Both the position numbers and the translations under genes were made by a program. Positions 8,066 through 16,964 of a stretch of DNA of 64,000 nucleotides are shown piece after piece (within the stretch, counting starts at the first letter, position 1; every line of letters begins with the position of its first letter). Under the pieces are notes generated by a model. That model worked only from the letters and a program-made list of their open reading frames with translations, searched no databases and was not told the DNA's origin. This DNA is from Kribbella steppae (GTDB lineage Bacteria > Actinomycetota > Actinomycetes > Propionibacteriales > Kribbellaceae), in the NCBI RefSeq assembly GCF_004342025.1, contig NZ_SLWN01000010.1, forward strand, positions 301,074 to 365,073, written 5' to 3'.

Positions 8066-9031
8066 TCAGTACCAGTTGCGGCGCTGCGCGACGTACGGCT
8101 CCTCCAGCCGCCGGATCTCGTCCTCGGTGAGCTCGAGGTCGAGTGCGGCGACGGCGTCGGTGAGGTGGTGCGGTTTGGTGGCGCCGACGATCGGCGCGGA
8201 GACGACGGGCCTGGTCAGCAGCCAGGCCAGCGCGACCTGCGCCATCGGTACGCCGCGATCGGCCGCGACTGCTTCGACAGCATCGACCAGGGGACGGTCG
8301 GTGCTCCGCTCGAGGGCCTTGGCCACCTGGTCGGTCTCCGCGCGCCGAGTCTGGCGACCCCACGGCTGTCCGAGCCGGCCTTTGGCGAGTGGCGAGTAGG
8401 GGATGGAACCGACGCCTTGGTCGGCGCAGAGCGCCAGCAACTCGTCCTCTTCGTCGCGCCGGATCACGTTGTACTGGTTCTGCATGGACACGAATCGCGT
8501 CCACCCGCCGAGGTCGGCCGCGTGCTGCAGCTTGGCGAACTGCCACGCCCACATCGACGACGCGCCGAGATACCGGACCTTGCCGGCCCGGACCGCGTCG
8601 TCCAGTGCCTCCATCGTCTCCTCGACCGGCGTCTCCGGGTCGAAGCGGTGGATCTGGTACAGGTCGACGTACTCGGTCCCGAGCCTGGTCAGGGACGCGT
8701 CGAGCTGTTCGAGAATCGCCTTACGGGACAGGCCGGAGCCGCCCGGGCCGTCGTGCATCTTGCCCCACACCTTGGTCGCCAGTACGACGTCCTCGCGGCG
8801 GCTGTACCGTCTGATCGCCCGGCCGACGAACTCCTCCGAGGTGCCACCGCCGTACGTGTTCGCCGTGTCCCAGAAGGTGATCCCTAGCTCGACTGCCTGC
8901 TGGAAGAAGGGCTGCGAACTCTCCTCGTCCAGCGTCCACTGATGGAACCCGTCGCGATCGCTGAAACTCATACATCCCAACGCGATCCGGCTGACGGTGA
9001 GTCCGGTTCTGCCCAACTTCAGATACTCCAT
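8066..9031 (-). CDS. Aldo/keto reductase
   Basis: The product is 321 residues. It is a TIM-barrel NADPH oxidoreductase with the family start MEYLKLGRTGLTVSRIALG, the catalytic Asp/Tyr in FWDTANTYGGGTSEE, Lys in VVLATKVWGKM and His in YVDLYQIHRFD. The C-terminal cofactor segment P-I-V-G-A-T-K-P-H-H-L is present. The substrate is unknown (aldehydes or ketones by family). An XRE/MmyB regulator follows on the same strand. Confidence 0.92.
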   Translation of the reverse strand: MEYLKLGRTGLTVSRIALGCMSFSDRDGFHQWTLDEESSQPFFQQAVELGITFWDTANTYGGGTSEEFVGRAIRRYSRREDVVLATKVWGKMHDGPGGSGLSRKAILEQLDASLTRLGTEYVDLYQIHRFDPETPVEETMEALDDAVRAGKVRYLGASSMWAWQFAKLQHAADLGGWTRFVSMQNQYNVIRRDEEDELLALCADQGVGSIPYSPLAKGRLGQPWGRQTRRAETDQVAKALERSTDRPLVDAVEAVAADRGVPMAQVALAWLLTRPVVSAPIVGATKPHHLTDAVAALDLELTEDEIRRLEEPYVAQRRNWY

Positions 9032-9073
9032 GTCCCGACGCTAAAGGTGTTCGCGAGGATCAGGCAGGCCCTG

Positions 9074-9305
9074 TCAGTACACGTCCTGCGCGGGTGCGGC
9101 CTCGATGACGTGGTAGTCGTACGGCGGTAGCGCCTTGCTCACGCGGGTCATCGTCAGACCGGCCTTCTCGAGGAGGCTGCGGCGATCAGGCCGGGGGCGG
9201 CGTCGCGGGAGTGCTGCGACATCGCCTTGTTGAAGGTGGCTGATGCCTCCTGGTGGAGGGCGTAGAAGTCGATCCAGGACATCCCGTAGGCCTGGCTCCA
9301 GCCCC
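9074..9305 (-). pseudogene. Internally deleted O-methyltransferase remnant
   Basis: Reading the minus strand from about 9305, the frame gives W-S-Q-A-Y-G-M-S-W-I-D-F-Y, then A-T-F-N-K-A-M-S-Q-H-S, which match the N-terminal to middle part of plant/polyketide-type SAM O-methyltransferases. After a frame change near 9185 it continues with LLEKAGLTMTRVSKALPPYDYHVIEA and a stop at 9074-9076, which match the C-terminus of the same family. The SAM-binding core between them is missing. It is a relic of a methyltransferase gene that lost about two thirds of its length. Confidence 0.55.
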
Positions 9306-9345
9306 GAGCTGACCGCGGGCTGCTGGGGAGCTCGACAGGGGGAGG

Positions 9346-10068
9346 TCAGCCGGCGAACTCGAGGTCGGCGACGGTCGCTACGAGGACGACGGAGTTGCCT
9401 TCGACGGCGACCTGTTTGAGCGAGGCGCCGAATGGGAGCTCAGGCAGGGTGATACCTCTCGCGAGCAGTCGGGAGACGGTACTGCGAAGGATGGACGGCA
9501 CCGAGTCGGACAGTTCGTCGACCGCGAGGACGACGCGACCCTTGTCGACCTTCGGGCTGAGTGTCGCGTCCACGTCGTTGCCGCGCACCGACAGTCGCGC
9601 GTGCAACCTGCCGTCGACGACGCTCAGAACCAGATTGTCGACACCGGTCGCGCGTGCCGCCAGCTTGGCCAGCTCCGCCGGAGACAACCGCACCTTCATG
9701 TCCGTCGAGTCGATGGTGACCGCCGCACCGGAACCGCCCGTGATCAACGCGCGCGGCACGTGAACTCCGCTCATCGTCACGGTGAGGTCCTCGGCCGGGA
9801 CCGATGAGAACGTCGGCTCCTGCATGGTCAGCGTGACGGTCGAGAACTCTTCCTTCACCACCTGCGGCAGGAACCCGAACCCGCCGATCTCCACGTTGGT
9901 GTCCGCGGCCTGGACGTCGTACTGCGCCGCCTCTTTCGCGGCCATCGTCGCCAGCCGGTCCTCGGCCACCCACGCAGCCGCCCGATCGGCACCGACAACC
10001 AGCAGCCCCAGAATCACCACCGTGACAACCAAACGCCGCAACCACCGACGCGGTCTCCTCGAACTCAT
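9346..10068 (-). CDS. DUF2993 (LmeA-like) membrane-anchored protein
   Basis: The product is 240 residues. A basic start (S-S-R-R-P-R-R-W-L-R-R) and one hydrophobic segment at about 12-32 form a signal anchor. The rest is an extracytoplasmic beta-rich domain with repeated V-T-x-x-x strands typical of DUF2993, whose mycobacterial member LmeA acts in lipomannan elongation and binds lipid. ATG 10068 fits the signal anchor. A longer start would add an arginine-rich extension with no support. Confidence 0.8.
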   Translation of the reverse strand: MSSRRPRRWLRRLVVTVVILGLLVVGADRAAAWVAEDRLATMAAKEAAQYDVQAADTNVEIGGFGFLPQVVKEEFSTVTLTMQEPTFSSVPAEDLTVTMSGVHVPRALITGGSGAAVTIDSTDMKVRLSPAELAKLAARATGVDNLVLSVVDGRLHARLSVRGNDVDATLSPKVDKGRVVLAVDELSDSVPSILRSTVSRLLARGITLPELPFGASLKQVAVEGNSVVLVATVADLEFAG

Positions 10069-10153
10069 CCCAGCCCTTCCATCGGCAGCCCAGCAGCCCC
10101 GTCGGACCCGCACAGCCTAGGGCACACCACCAAAGGACGATCCCCGGCCGGAC

Positions 10154-11110
10154 TCAGACAGCTGCTTGAGCGCGGATCCCGTCGATGGTTTCGCGCAGGG
10201 CTTCGTCGGTCGGCGTGGGTTCGATGCCAAAGGCAACAGTCGCGGCTTTGGAGTCCACGACGAACGGACGCTGCCACTGGTACTGGGTCTCGATCATCTC
10301 CCGCGCGGCCGGGTTGAACAGCCCCGCCAACCGCAGCGCCACCCCCGGCATCTTGGCAACCCGGGCAGCCGGTGCTCCGGCCAGCTCAGCAGCGCGACCG
10401 GCGAGTTCCCGAATGGACATCGGCGGGGGAGTAGGCGCGTGCCACGGCCGACCCCACGCCTTCTCATCCGCCGCTACTGCAACCAGGGTGCGTGCCACAT
10501 CACCGACGTACGTCCAACTGTGCGGCGCATCCAAGTCAGCCGGCGCCGTTCCGCGACCCCCGGCAATCACCTTTGGCAGCACCATCACGCTGAACGGCGA
10601 CACCGCATGGGCTCCGAGGTAATCCGACCCGCGCACCTCAGCCGTCCGGATCCGCCCAGCCTCATGCGCAGCCAGCGCGTCCTCCCACAACTTCGCCCGT
10701 ACCCGCCCCTTGACCGAGTTGGCCCGCAACGGCATCTCCTCAGTCATCGGCCCGTCCACTTCGCCGTACCCATAGAGATTCCCGGTCGTCACCAGCACGG
10801 CCCCGCTGGCCTCAGCCGCCCGAACCAGCGCCGCCCCCAACGGCGGCCAGTCCGTAGTCCATCGGTGATACGCCGGCCCTGCACAGGAGTACAACGCGAC
10901 AGCGCCCGCGGTGTGCCGCTCCAGCGCCACCTCATCACTTGCATCCGCCGCAACACACTCGATCCCGGCGCCGCTTGTGCTGCGGCCGGGCAGTTGTTGG
11001 GGTCCACTGCCGCTGCGGGTGATGAGGCGGACCTGCTCGCCGCGAGCGGCCAGGAGGCGGGCGGTGGCCGAACCGACAGGGCCGGCTCCGACGATGACGT
11101 GCAGGGACAT
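10154..11110 (-). CDS. NAD-dependent epimerase/dehydratase-like protein
   Basis: The product is 318 residues. It has a Rossmann start, HVIVGAGPVGSATARLLAARGEQV. Instead of the extended-SDR Y-x-x-x-K, the conserved tyrosine region reads LVTTGNLYGYGEV, and a later H-S-W-T-Y-V-G-D-V-A-R block is typical of atypical SDRs. Substrate unknown. The gene is divergent from a tetR gene and shares with it a control region containing two near-perfect 15-bp palindromes, so it is the likely target of that repressor. Confidence 0.87.
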   Translation of the reverse strand: MSLHVIVGAGPVGSATARLLAARGEQVRLITRSGSGPQQLPGRSTSGAGIECVAADASDEVALERHTAGAVALYSCAGPAYHRWTTDWPPLGAALVRAAEASGAVLVTTGNLYGYGEVDGPMTEEMPLRANSVKGRVRAKLWEDALAAHEAGRIRTAEVRGSDYLGAHAVSPFSVMVLPKVIAGGRGTAPADLDAPHSWTYVGDVARTLVAVAADEKAWGRPWHAPTPPPMSIRELAGRAAELAGAPAARVAKMPGVALRLAGLFNPAAREMIETQYQWQRPFVVDSKAATVAFGIEPTPTDEALRETIDGIRAQAAV

Positions 11111-11138
11111 GGCGGGTAACCCCTTCGTTGACGCTGAG

Positions 11139-11224
11139 GAGAACAGTGTTCTCGAATAGGTTCACTGTACGCAGACCGCCGACCGCCGTCAAGAACACTG
11201 TTCTCGCCGCGTTCCAGTGTTCTC
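11139..11224. promoter_or_regulatory. TetR operators in the divergent control region
   Basis: GAGAACAGTGTTCTC (11139-11153) is a perfect 15-bp palindrome around a central G. AAGAACACTGTTCTC (11191-11205) is the same with one arm mismatch, and a half-site TGTTCTC lies at 11218-11224. They lie between the epimerase-like gene and the tetR gene. Confidence 0.75.
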
Positions 11225-11246
11225 GGATCTGTGCCAGACTGGCCCC

Positions 11247-11933
11247 ATGTCCGCACCGTCACTGCGCGCCCGGGTCCGCTCGGAGATGAGCCAGGAGATC
11301 AAGGGCGTCGCCCGCCGGCACCTCGCCACGGACGGCGCCAACCTCTCGCTGCGTGCCGTGGCCCGCGACCTGGACATCGTTGCCTCGGCCCTCTACCGCT
11401 ACTTCCCGAGCCGCGACGCCCTGCTCACCGCCCTGATCATCGACGCGTACAACGCACTCGCCACCGCCGCGACCGAGGCCGATGCCGCCGTACCTCGCGA
11501 CGACCTCCGCGGTCGCTGGCTGGCTGTCTGCCGCGCCGTACGCACCTGGGCTCTCGCACACCCGGCCGAGTACGGCCTCATCTACGGCGCCCCAGTGCCC
11601 GACTACGCCGCCCCGCAGGACACCGTCGAGCCGGCGTCCAAGGTGATCCTCCTGCTCGTCGACATCGTCGTAGACGGCCTCGACCGCCTGAACCCGCTGA
11701 CAGCGTCGCCACTGTTCACACCGCTCCGCACCGACCTCCGCCGCCTCATCGAGCAGCGCCAAGGCGACCTCCTCGAGGAACGGCTCGATCGAGTCCTGGT
11801 CGCGTGGACCCACCTGTACGGCGTACTCAACTTCGAAGTCTTCGGCCGCCTGGACGACATGATCGAGGCCCGCGCCGAGTACTTCGACCACCACATGAGC
11901 CTGATGGCCGACCTCACCGGCCTACCAAACTAA
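11247..11933 (+). CDS. TetR/AcrR-family transcriptional repressor
   Basis: The product is 228 residues. The N-terminal HTH reads ANLSLRAVARDLDIVASALYRYFPSRDALL at about residues 35-65, and the C-terminal ligand/dimer domain is helical with a WLAVCRAVRTWALAHPAEYGLIYG segment as in the TetR-C-33 group. ATG 11247 is the natural start just after the operator cluster. It should repress itself and the divergent epimerase-like gene. Confidence 0.92.
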   Translation: MSAPSLRARVRSEMSQEIKGVARRHLATDGANLSLRAVARDLDIVASALYRYFPSRDALLTALIIDAYNALATAATEADAAVPRDDLRGRWLAVCRAVRTWALAHPAEYGLIYGAPVPDYAAPQDTVEPASKVILLLVDIVVDGLDRLNPLTASPLFTPLRTDLRRLIEQRQGDLLEERLDRVLVAWTHLYGVLNFEVFGRLDDMIEARAEYFDHHMSLMADLTGLPN

Positions 11934-11952
11934 GAACAACCCGGGTGTTCTC
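11933..11952. promoter_or_regulatory. Inverted repeat at the tetR stop codon
   Basis: AGAACA and TGTTCTC flank ACCCGGG, so the arms repeat the TetR half-site found upstream of the gene. It may act as a terminator hairpin, as an extra operator, or both. Confidence 0.4.
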
Positions 11953-11958
11953 GCTGGT

Positions 11959-12204
11959 TTACTCCGCGACCCAGACGTCCGGGGAGGCGATGCGGTCGGC
12001 GGGCAAGTAGTCGGTGATTTCGCCGTGGCCGTCGTCGTACTGGACGAGGCCGACCCAGCCGTTAGGCCCGTTCTGCCGGGCGATCAACCAGCCCCGTCGC
12101 CAGCCGGTGTCCGTCCGCAGGATCACGTGGCCGGGGAGCGGAAGACTACGGAGGAGCCGCTCGCCGTGGGCACGCTGGGACCGGCCTTGTGCCGTCCCGG
12201 TCAT
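11959..12204 (-). CDS. Hypothetical protein, 81 aa
   Basis: No family recognised. The sequence is basic at the N-terminus and then strand-rich, with GHVILRTDTGWRRGWLIARQNGP and GWVGLVQYDDGHGEITDYLPADRI, which looks like a small SH3/Tudor-like beta barrel. ATG 12204 overlaps the stop of the upstream small gene as ATGA, which supports both as real and coupled. Confidence 0.6.
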   Translation of the reverse strand: MTGTAQGRSQRAHGERLLRSLPLPGHVILRTDTGWRRGWLIARQNGPNGWVGLVQYDDGHGEITDYLPADRIASPDVWVAE

Positions 12205-12473
12205 GACGACAACCGACGGCGCAGGCGCAGTTCGTCGCGTATCGCGCGTGGCACCGGCAGCCGGTATCCCTCCAATGCGCTGGCGTAGGCACTGAGGGAG
12301 GCGGTGAGGCGACGGGAGTTACTGCGGATGTTGTCGTCCGGACGCTTCGTGCTGCGGGTCAGTTGTTCGGCGGCGCGAGCGGTGACGACCTCGGCGTACA
12401 GGTGCGAGAGATCATGGTCCGCGGTCGAGCGGCGCCGAATACTGGGCAGGGGGGCTATGGGGTGGATGGTCAT
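12201..12473 (-). CDS. Hypothetical helical protein, 90 aa
   Basis: No family recognised. The sequence is predicted helical and rich in Arg, Ser and Ala (DLSHLYAEVVTARAAEQL, then LTASLSAYASALEGYRLPVPRAIRDELRLRRRL). ATG 12473 is preferred over a TTG at 12488. It is the first gene of a two-gene unit with the 81-residue protein. Confidence 0.55.
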   Translation of the reverse strand: MTIHPIAPLPSIRRRSTADHDLSHLYAEVVTARAAEQLTRSTKRPDDNIRSNSRRLTASLSAYASALEGYRLPVPRAIRDELRLRRRLSS

Positions 12474-12703
12474 CAGGCATCGCCTCAAATCAGGCTAGCC
12501 GGTTCCCGACAGACCGCCTGGTGTGCCATTGTTCCGGAGTCTCACCAGCTTACCTCCTCAGTAAAGCCCCCCGAAGGTCGAGACATCGGGGCGCCTCGGC
12601 CTGTACTCCGAGGAGATCGCCCTGACCGGCCTGACAGGGTCACGACGACGGCCGGGGGACGCGACCATCATCGAGTGACCCGTCACTGATCGGGGGGCTA
12701 CGG

Positions 12704-13048
12704 TCACGCACCGGCGACGCGCTCGTCTTCCAGCTCCGCCATCGCTACCTCGATAGCGATACTGAGGGCCGTCACGATGCGGCCTGTCGCCGCGGCGACC
12801 CGCGAGGTTCCGACGATGGGGGCGATCGCGGCGAGAACACCGCGAACGTCTTCTGCAGTGAGGCCGATCTCGGCATCGGCGGCCAGGTTCAGGGCATAGG
12901 ACGCGGCAGGTGCGTCGCTGGCCACCAGAGCGGCGAGTCTGACGAGCGCGATGGACGGCACGTCGAGGGTCGACGTGGCCACGGAATCGGCGGTCATCCG
13001 CGCCAGGAGATCGAGAACGGGGGTGTCTGCTGTGGTGAGATCAGACAT
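12704..13048 (-). CDS. Carboxymuconolactone decarboxylase (CMD)-family protein
   Basis: The product is 114 residues. The helical CMD/AhpD pattern is visible: ALVRLAALVASDAPAASYALNL, then EIGLTAEDVRGVLAAIAPIVGTSRV. The C-x-x-C active site of the AhpD peroxidase class is absent, so redox catalysis is unlikely. The role is unknown. A GAGGAG site precedes ATG 13048. Confidence 0.8.
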   Translation of the reverse strand: MSDLTTADTPVLDLLARMTADSVATSTLDVPSIALVRLAALVASDAPAASYALNLAADAEIGLTAEDVRGVLAAIAPIVGTSRVAAATGRIVTALSIAIEVAMAELEDERVAGA

Positions 13049-13185
13049 GGCTTCTCCTCAGAAAGTCTGCTGTGACGGCGAATCCGACGCCACTGCTCAC
13101 CCTGCGCCTGCTGCCACTTCGAGACATCATCCGGACCGGACGAATCCCAACCCCGCCACCGGAACGCCGCCCGCAATCGTCGTCG

Positions 13186-14937
13186 TCAGGTCTCATTCCT
13201 CGAGTCGCGCCAGTTCGCGCCCGTCTGCCGTCTGTACTCCGCGACAGCCTCGTCGAGCGTCGGGAGGAAGTGCCTCGGGTCGATCGTGCGCGTGAGCCCG
13301 TACCGCTCGATCTTCTGACGGACCGGATCCTTCATCTCCGCGAAGACCAGGGACACACCACGCGCGTTGAGCCAGGAGTCCAGCTCCAGCAACATGTCGG
13401 CGGCCGTGGTGTCGACGTCGGTGATGGGCTCGGCGGCCACGATGATCCAGCGGAGATCTGGGTGATCCTCCGCGATCTCCCGGACCGTCTCACCGAACAT
13501 TCGCGCGTTGGCGAAGATCAGCGGCGCGTCGAAACGGTAGACGACCAGACCGGGCAGCACGTCGGCGTCGGGGTAGCTCTCGGTGTCGTGCAGGCCCGCG
13601 ATCCCCTCCACCTGACCGAGCTCGGCCTGGTGCGGCCACCAGGCGCGGCGGAAGACGTTGAGGATGGACAGGCCCACCGCGACCAGAATGCCGGGCAGCA
13701 CACCCAGGAGGGCGACGCCGAGCAGCGCGATGATGGACAGCAAGAACTCCACCCGGCGTTGGTGCCACAGGCGACGCGTTCCGGCAATGTCGGCCAGCGA
13801 CAGTGCGGCGGCGATGACGATCGCGCCCAAGGTCGGTTGAGGTACGTACTGCATCAGGGTGGTGGCGAAGACCAGGACGACGGTGATCACCGCGGCGCCG
13901 ACGACGCCCGTCACCTGGGACCGGGAGCCGGCCTGCTCGGCGACGGCGGTGCGGGATCCGCTGGTACTGACCGGAAAACCCTGGAAGAACCCGGCCGCGA
14001 CGTTCGCGGCACCGATGCCGATCATCTCCTGGTTGCCGCGGACCCGCTCCCCCTTGCGGGCGGCGAACGACGATGCCGTCGACATCGTGTCGGCGAGCGC
14101 GACGACCGCGATGGCGAGCGCCCCGAGCAACAGCGGTGCGACGTCGCTCCAGTTGATCGACGGGAGATCGAAGGGTGGGAAACCCTGAGGGAGTACGCCG
14201 ACCGTGTCGACGCCGCGCGACTGCAGGTCGAACGTGTTGACCGTGAGGGCGGCCAGCACCACGACGATCAGGACGCTCGGGAGCTTGGGCAGCAGCCGGT
14301 TCAGGAGCAGGATGCCGGCGAGCGATCCCACCCCGAGGATCGCGGCCGTCGTGTTGGCCTCACCGGCCGCGAGCCCCGACACGAAGTCGCGTACCTCGTC
14401 CACCAGCCCGTCGGCGTCGATCGAGAACCCGAAGAGCTTGGCCAACTGACCTACCACGATGGTCAGCGCAAGCCCGTTCATGTAACCGATCTGGGTCGGC
14501 TTCGACAGCAGGTCCGCCACGAACCCGAACTTGGCCAGCCCGGCGACCGTCATCACCACGCCGACCATGATCGCCAGCATCGAGGCGAGCGCGACGGCTC
14601 GAGCCGGGTCGCCGTTGGCGAGCATGAGTGGTGCGATCGTTGCCGCGATCATCGGGCCCAGGGACGAGTCCGGACCCAGGACCAGCACCCTGGACGGTCC
14701 GAAGACCGCGTAGCCGAGCAGGCACAGGATCGAGGTGTAGAGCCCGGTCACCGGAGGCAGCCCCGCCAGCTGTGCGTACGCCATCCCCTGCGGCACCAGC
14801 AGCGCCGACAAGACGAGGCCGGCGACCACATCCTTGGGCAACCATGCCCGCTCGTACGACCTCGCCAGCGCCAGACCAGGTACGTACTCCTGCCATCGAG
14901 GCGGAGTCACGTCGGGTCGATCGGTCAGCGCCGGCAT
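13186..14937 (-). CDS. SulP-family anion transporter with STAS domain
   Basis: The product is 583 residues. The membrane domain (about 15-430) has the SulP opening W-L-P-K-D-V-V-A-G-L-V-L-S-A-L-L-V-P-Q-G-M-A-Y-A, followed by GLYTSILCLLGYAVFGPSRVLVLGPDSS, and about a dozen further hydrophobic spans. A cytoplasmic STAS domain (about 450-560) includes LIFANARMF and ITDVDTTAADMLLELDSWL. SulP proteins carry sulfate, bicarbonate or other anions. Substrate not determinable. The next gene upstream is too far to form an operon. Confidence 0.93.
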   Translation of the reverse strand: MPALTDRPDVTPPRWQEYVPGLALARSYERAWLPKDVVAGLVLSALLVPQGMAYAQLAGLPPVTGLYTSILCLLGYAVFGPSRVLVLGPDSSLGPMIAATIAPLMLANGDPARAVALASMLAIMVGVVMTVAGLAKFGFVADLLSKPTQIGYMNGLALTIVVGQLAKLFGFSIDADGLVDEVRDFVSGLAAGEANTTAAILGVGSLAGILLLNRLLPKLPSVLIVVVLAALTVNTFDLQSRGVDTVGVLPQGFPPFDLPSINWSDVAPLLLGALAIAVVALADTMSTASSFAARKGERVRGNQEMIGIGAANVAAGFFQGFPVSTSGSRTAVAEQAGSRSQVTGVVGAAVITVVLVFATTLMQYVPQPTLGAIVIAAALSLADIAGTRRLWHQRRVEFLLSIIALLGVALLGVLPGILVAVGLSILNVFRRAWWPHQAELGQVEGIAGLHDTESYPDADVLPGLVVYRFDAPLIFANARMFGETVREIAEDHPDLRWIIVAAEPITDVDTTAADMLLELDSWLNARGVSLVFAEMKDPVRQKIERYGLTRTIDPRHFLPTLDEAVAEYRRQTGANWRDSRNET

Positions 14938-15215
14938 GGTGGTCAGCCGACCATCTGGGCACGGATCGAGAAGCAGGGCGAGGTCATCCGCCGCCCCCTG
15001 CCGTCACGGCCGTCATGAGACAGGGCGATTGTCTGAGTCCGGGCACGTCGGTCCTCCTCAGGTGGTCGCCTGGAGGGCATCGTTCGACCACCATTCGACC
15101 GCCGGCAGGACCGTTAGGCATCACCCCGCCCGGATGAGGAAGGACCACCAGCGGGCGCAGGACCGGCTGGCTGGATCCCGTCGTCCACGGATCCACGAGG
15201 GTGGCGCTCGCTCGA

Positions 15216-16442
15216 TTACCGCAACTGGTCGCGGCGGCGGGTCAGGTAGGCGGTCTCGGCGGTGTTGCCGGCCAGCTCGATGGCTTTGTCGTACGCCGCG
15301 CGCGACTTCTGACTGCGGCCCAGCCGGCGCAACAGGTCGGCGCGAGCCGCATGGTAGGCGTGATAGCCCGCCAACGCGTCCTCGAGACGGTCGACGGCGG
15401 CCAGTGCCACCTCCGGGCCGTCGAGCTCAGCGACTGCGATGGCCCGGTTGAGGGCGACGATCGGCGAGGGGTCGAGGCGGACGAGTTGGTTGTAGAGGGC
15501 GACGATCTGCGACCAGTCGGTGTCGCGGATGTCGCGAGCGGAGGTGTGTACGGCGTTGATCGCCGCGAGGACCTGGTAGCGGCCTGGAGCTACTCCGGAG
15601 GCCAGGCGTTCGCGCACCAGCCGATGGCCCTCGGCAACCATCGCCGCGTCCCAGGCGCCACGGTCCTGCTGGTCGAGGGGGACGAGTTCGCCGCTCGCGG
15701 AAACCCGGGCGGTACGGCGGGCCTCGGTAAGGAGCATCAGCGCCAGCAGTCCGGCCACCTCGCCGTCGTCCGGTAGGAGGGCACGGATCAGGCGAGTGAG
15801 CCGGATCGCCTCGGCGGTCAGGTCGTGACGGACGGGATCGGTGTCGGGGCCGGTCGCCAGGTAGCCCTCGTTGAAGACGAGGAAGAGGACGGCGAGGACG
15901 CCGGAGACGCGGGCCGGGAGATCCTCCGCGGACGGCACCCGGTAGGGGATCCGAGCCGCCTTGATCTTGGCCTTCGCGCGGGTGATCCGCTGCCCCATGG
16001 TGGTCTCCTGCACCAGGAAGGCACGGGCGATCTCGGGCATGGTCAGACCGCCGACCATCCGCAGCGTCAGCGCCATCCGGGTCTCCATCGCGAGCGCCGG
16101 GTGACAGCAGGTGAAGATCAGCCGGAGCCGCTCGTCGTCGATGGCGCCGAGAGGCTCAGGCGGGTCGTCGTCGTACAACATCTGAGCCTCCTTGTGCTTG
16201 TCGTCGCGCTTGTTCTCGCGCCGGATCCGGTCGATGGCCTTGTGATTGGCGGTCGTGGTCAGCCAGCCGCCGGGGTTCGGGGGTACGCCGGTGGCCGGCC
16301 ATCGCTCGGTGGCGGTCGCGAATGCCTCGGCCGCGGCCTCCTCGGCGATGTCGAGATCGCCGAAACGCCTGGTCAGGGCAGCGACCACCCGGGCCCACTC
16401 CTCGTGGTGAGCCTGGATGATCGCCTCCTCGACGTCGCTCAC
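15216..16442 (-). CDS. ECF42-type RNA polymerase sigma factor with TPR-like C-terminus
   Basis: The product is 408 residues. Sigma-2 (about 5-80) includes LDIAEEAAAEAFATATERWP and GWLTTTANHKAIDRIRRE. Sigma-4 (about 115-165) includes MALTLRMVGGLTMPEIARAFLVQE. The C-terminal 210 residues are TPR-like helices with ALNRAIAVAELDGPEVALAAVDRL. This architecture defines the ECF42 group, in which the long C-terminal extension is needed for activity and DGPF proteins are the usual partners instead of an anti-sigma factor. GTG 16442 overlaps the DGPF gene stop as GTGA. Confidence 0.92.
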   Translation of the reverse strand: MSDVEEAIIQAHHEEWARVVAALTRRFGDLDIAEEAAAEAFATATERWPATGVPPNPGGWLTTTANHKAIDRIRRENKRDDKHKEAQMLYDDDPPEPLGAIDDERLRLIFTCCHPALAMETRMALTLRMVGGLTMPEIARAFLVQETTMGQRITRAKAKIKAARIPYRVPSAEDLPARVSGVLAVLFLVFNEGYLATGPDTDPVRHDLTAEAIRLTRLIRALLPDDGEVAGLLALMLLTEARRTARVSASGELVPLDQQDRGAWDAAMVAEGHRLVRERLASGVAPGRYQVLAAINAVHTSARDIRDTDWSQIVALYNQLVRLDPSPIVALNRAIAVAELDGPEVALAAVDRLEDALAGYHAYHAARADLLRRLGRSQKSRAAYDKAIELAGNTAETAYLTRRRDQLR

Positions 16443-16762
16443 TGGAATGGCCGCACCTCGATCTTGCGATCGCAGACCTTCGACGCCTCGGCGGCGAGCT
16501 TGAGCACCACATCCAGATCGGGGGCCTCCCACACCCAGACGCCGGCAAGGTACTCCTTCGACTCCACGAACGGCCCGTCGGTGAGCACCGCCTGCTCGCC
16601 CCGGTTGTCGATGACCGTGGCCGCGGTGGTGTCTGCGAGTCCGCCCGAGAAAACCCAGTAGCCCTCGGCGACCAGTCGTTCGTTGAACGCGCTGATGGCA
16701 GGCTGCCTGTCCGTGCTGCCGGGGTTGCTCTTGTCATCGATCACGGAAACCAGGTACTGCAT
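16439..16762 (-). CDS. DGPF/YCII-domain protein paired with ECF42 sigma factor
   Basis: The product is 107 residues. It opens with MQYLVSVIDD, has LTDGPFVESKEYLAGVWVWE at about 75-94 and ends I-E-V-R-P-F. It is a complete DGPF protein, first gene of a two-gene operon with the ECF42 sigma gene (4-base GTGA overlap). An ECF42-like promoter lies 57-84 bases upstream of ATG 16762, so the operon is probably autoregulated. Confidence 0.9.
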   Translation of the reverse strand: MQYLVSVIDDKSNPGSTDRQPAISAFNERLVAEGYWVFSGGLADTTAATVIDNRGEQAVLTDGPFVESKEYLAGVWVWEAPDLDVVLKLAAEASKVCDRKIEVRPFQ

Positions 16763-16818
16763 CTCGAATCATCTCCTGTGGTTTGCGGACGCCCCTCGTG
16801 GTCGGCCTCTCACCCCTG

Positions 16819-16846
16819 CTACGAACACCGCTACCCCGATCCGACA
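16819..16846 (-). promoter_or_regulatory. ECF42-like promoter of the DGPF-sigma operon
   Basis: On the minus strand TGTCGG (16846-16841), exactly 17 bases, then CGTAG (16823-16819). It lies inside an 80-bp block that is repeated almost exactly upstream of the next reductase gene (17622-17705). Confidence 0.6.
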
Positions 16847-16964
16847 CCGCCGCCCGGATTTCTTTCCAGGACTTTCTGGTACGCCGGGTTGTGAGCGATC
16901 GGACAGCGACAGTATCCCGTCCGGTGGTTCGAAGTCCGACGTGAGAACGCCTGTGTCACGTGCT

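Noticed and set aside
13072..15018. 648-codon open frame on the plus strand
   Set aside because: It is fully antisense to the SulP gene. The protein is Arg/His/Gly/Asp-rich with no fold pattern. High GC keeps the antisense frame open.
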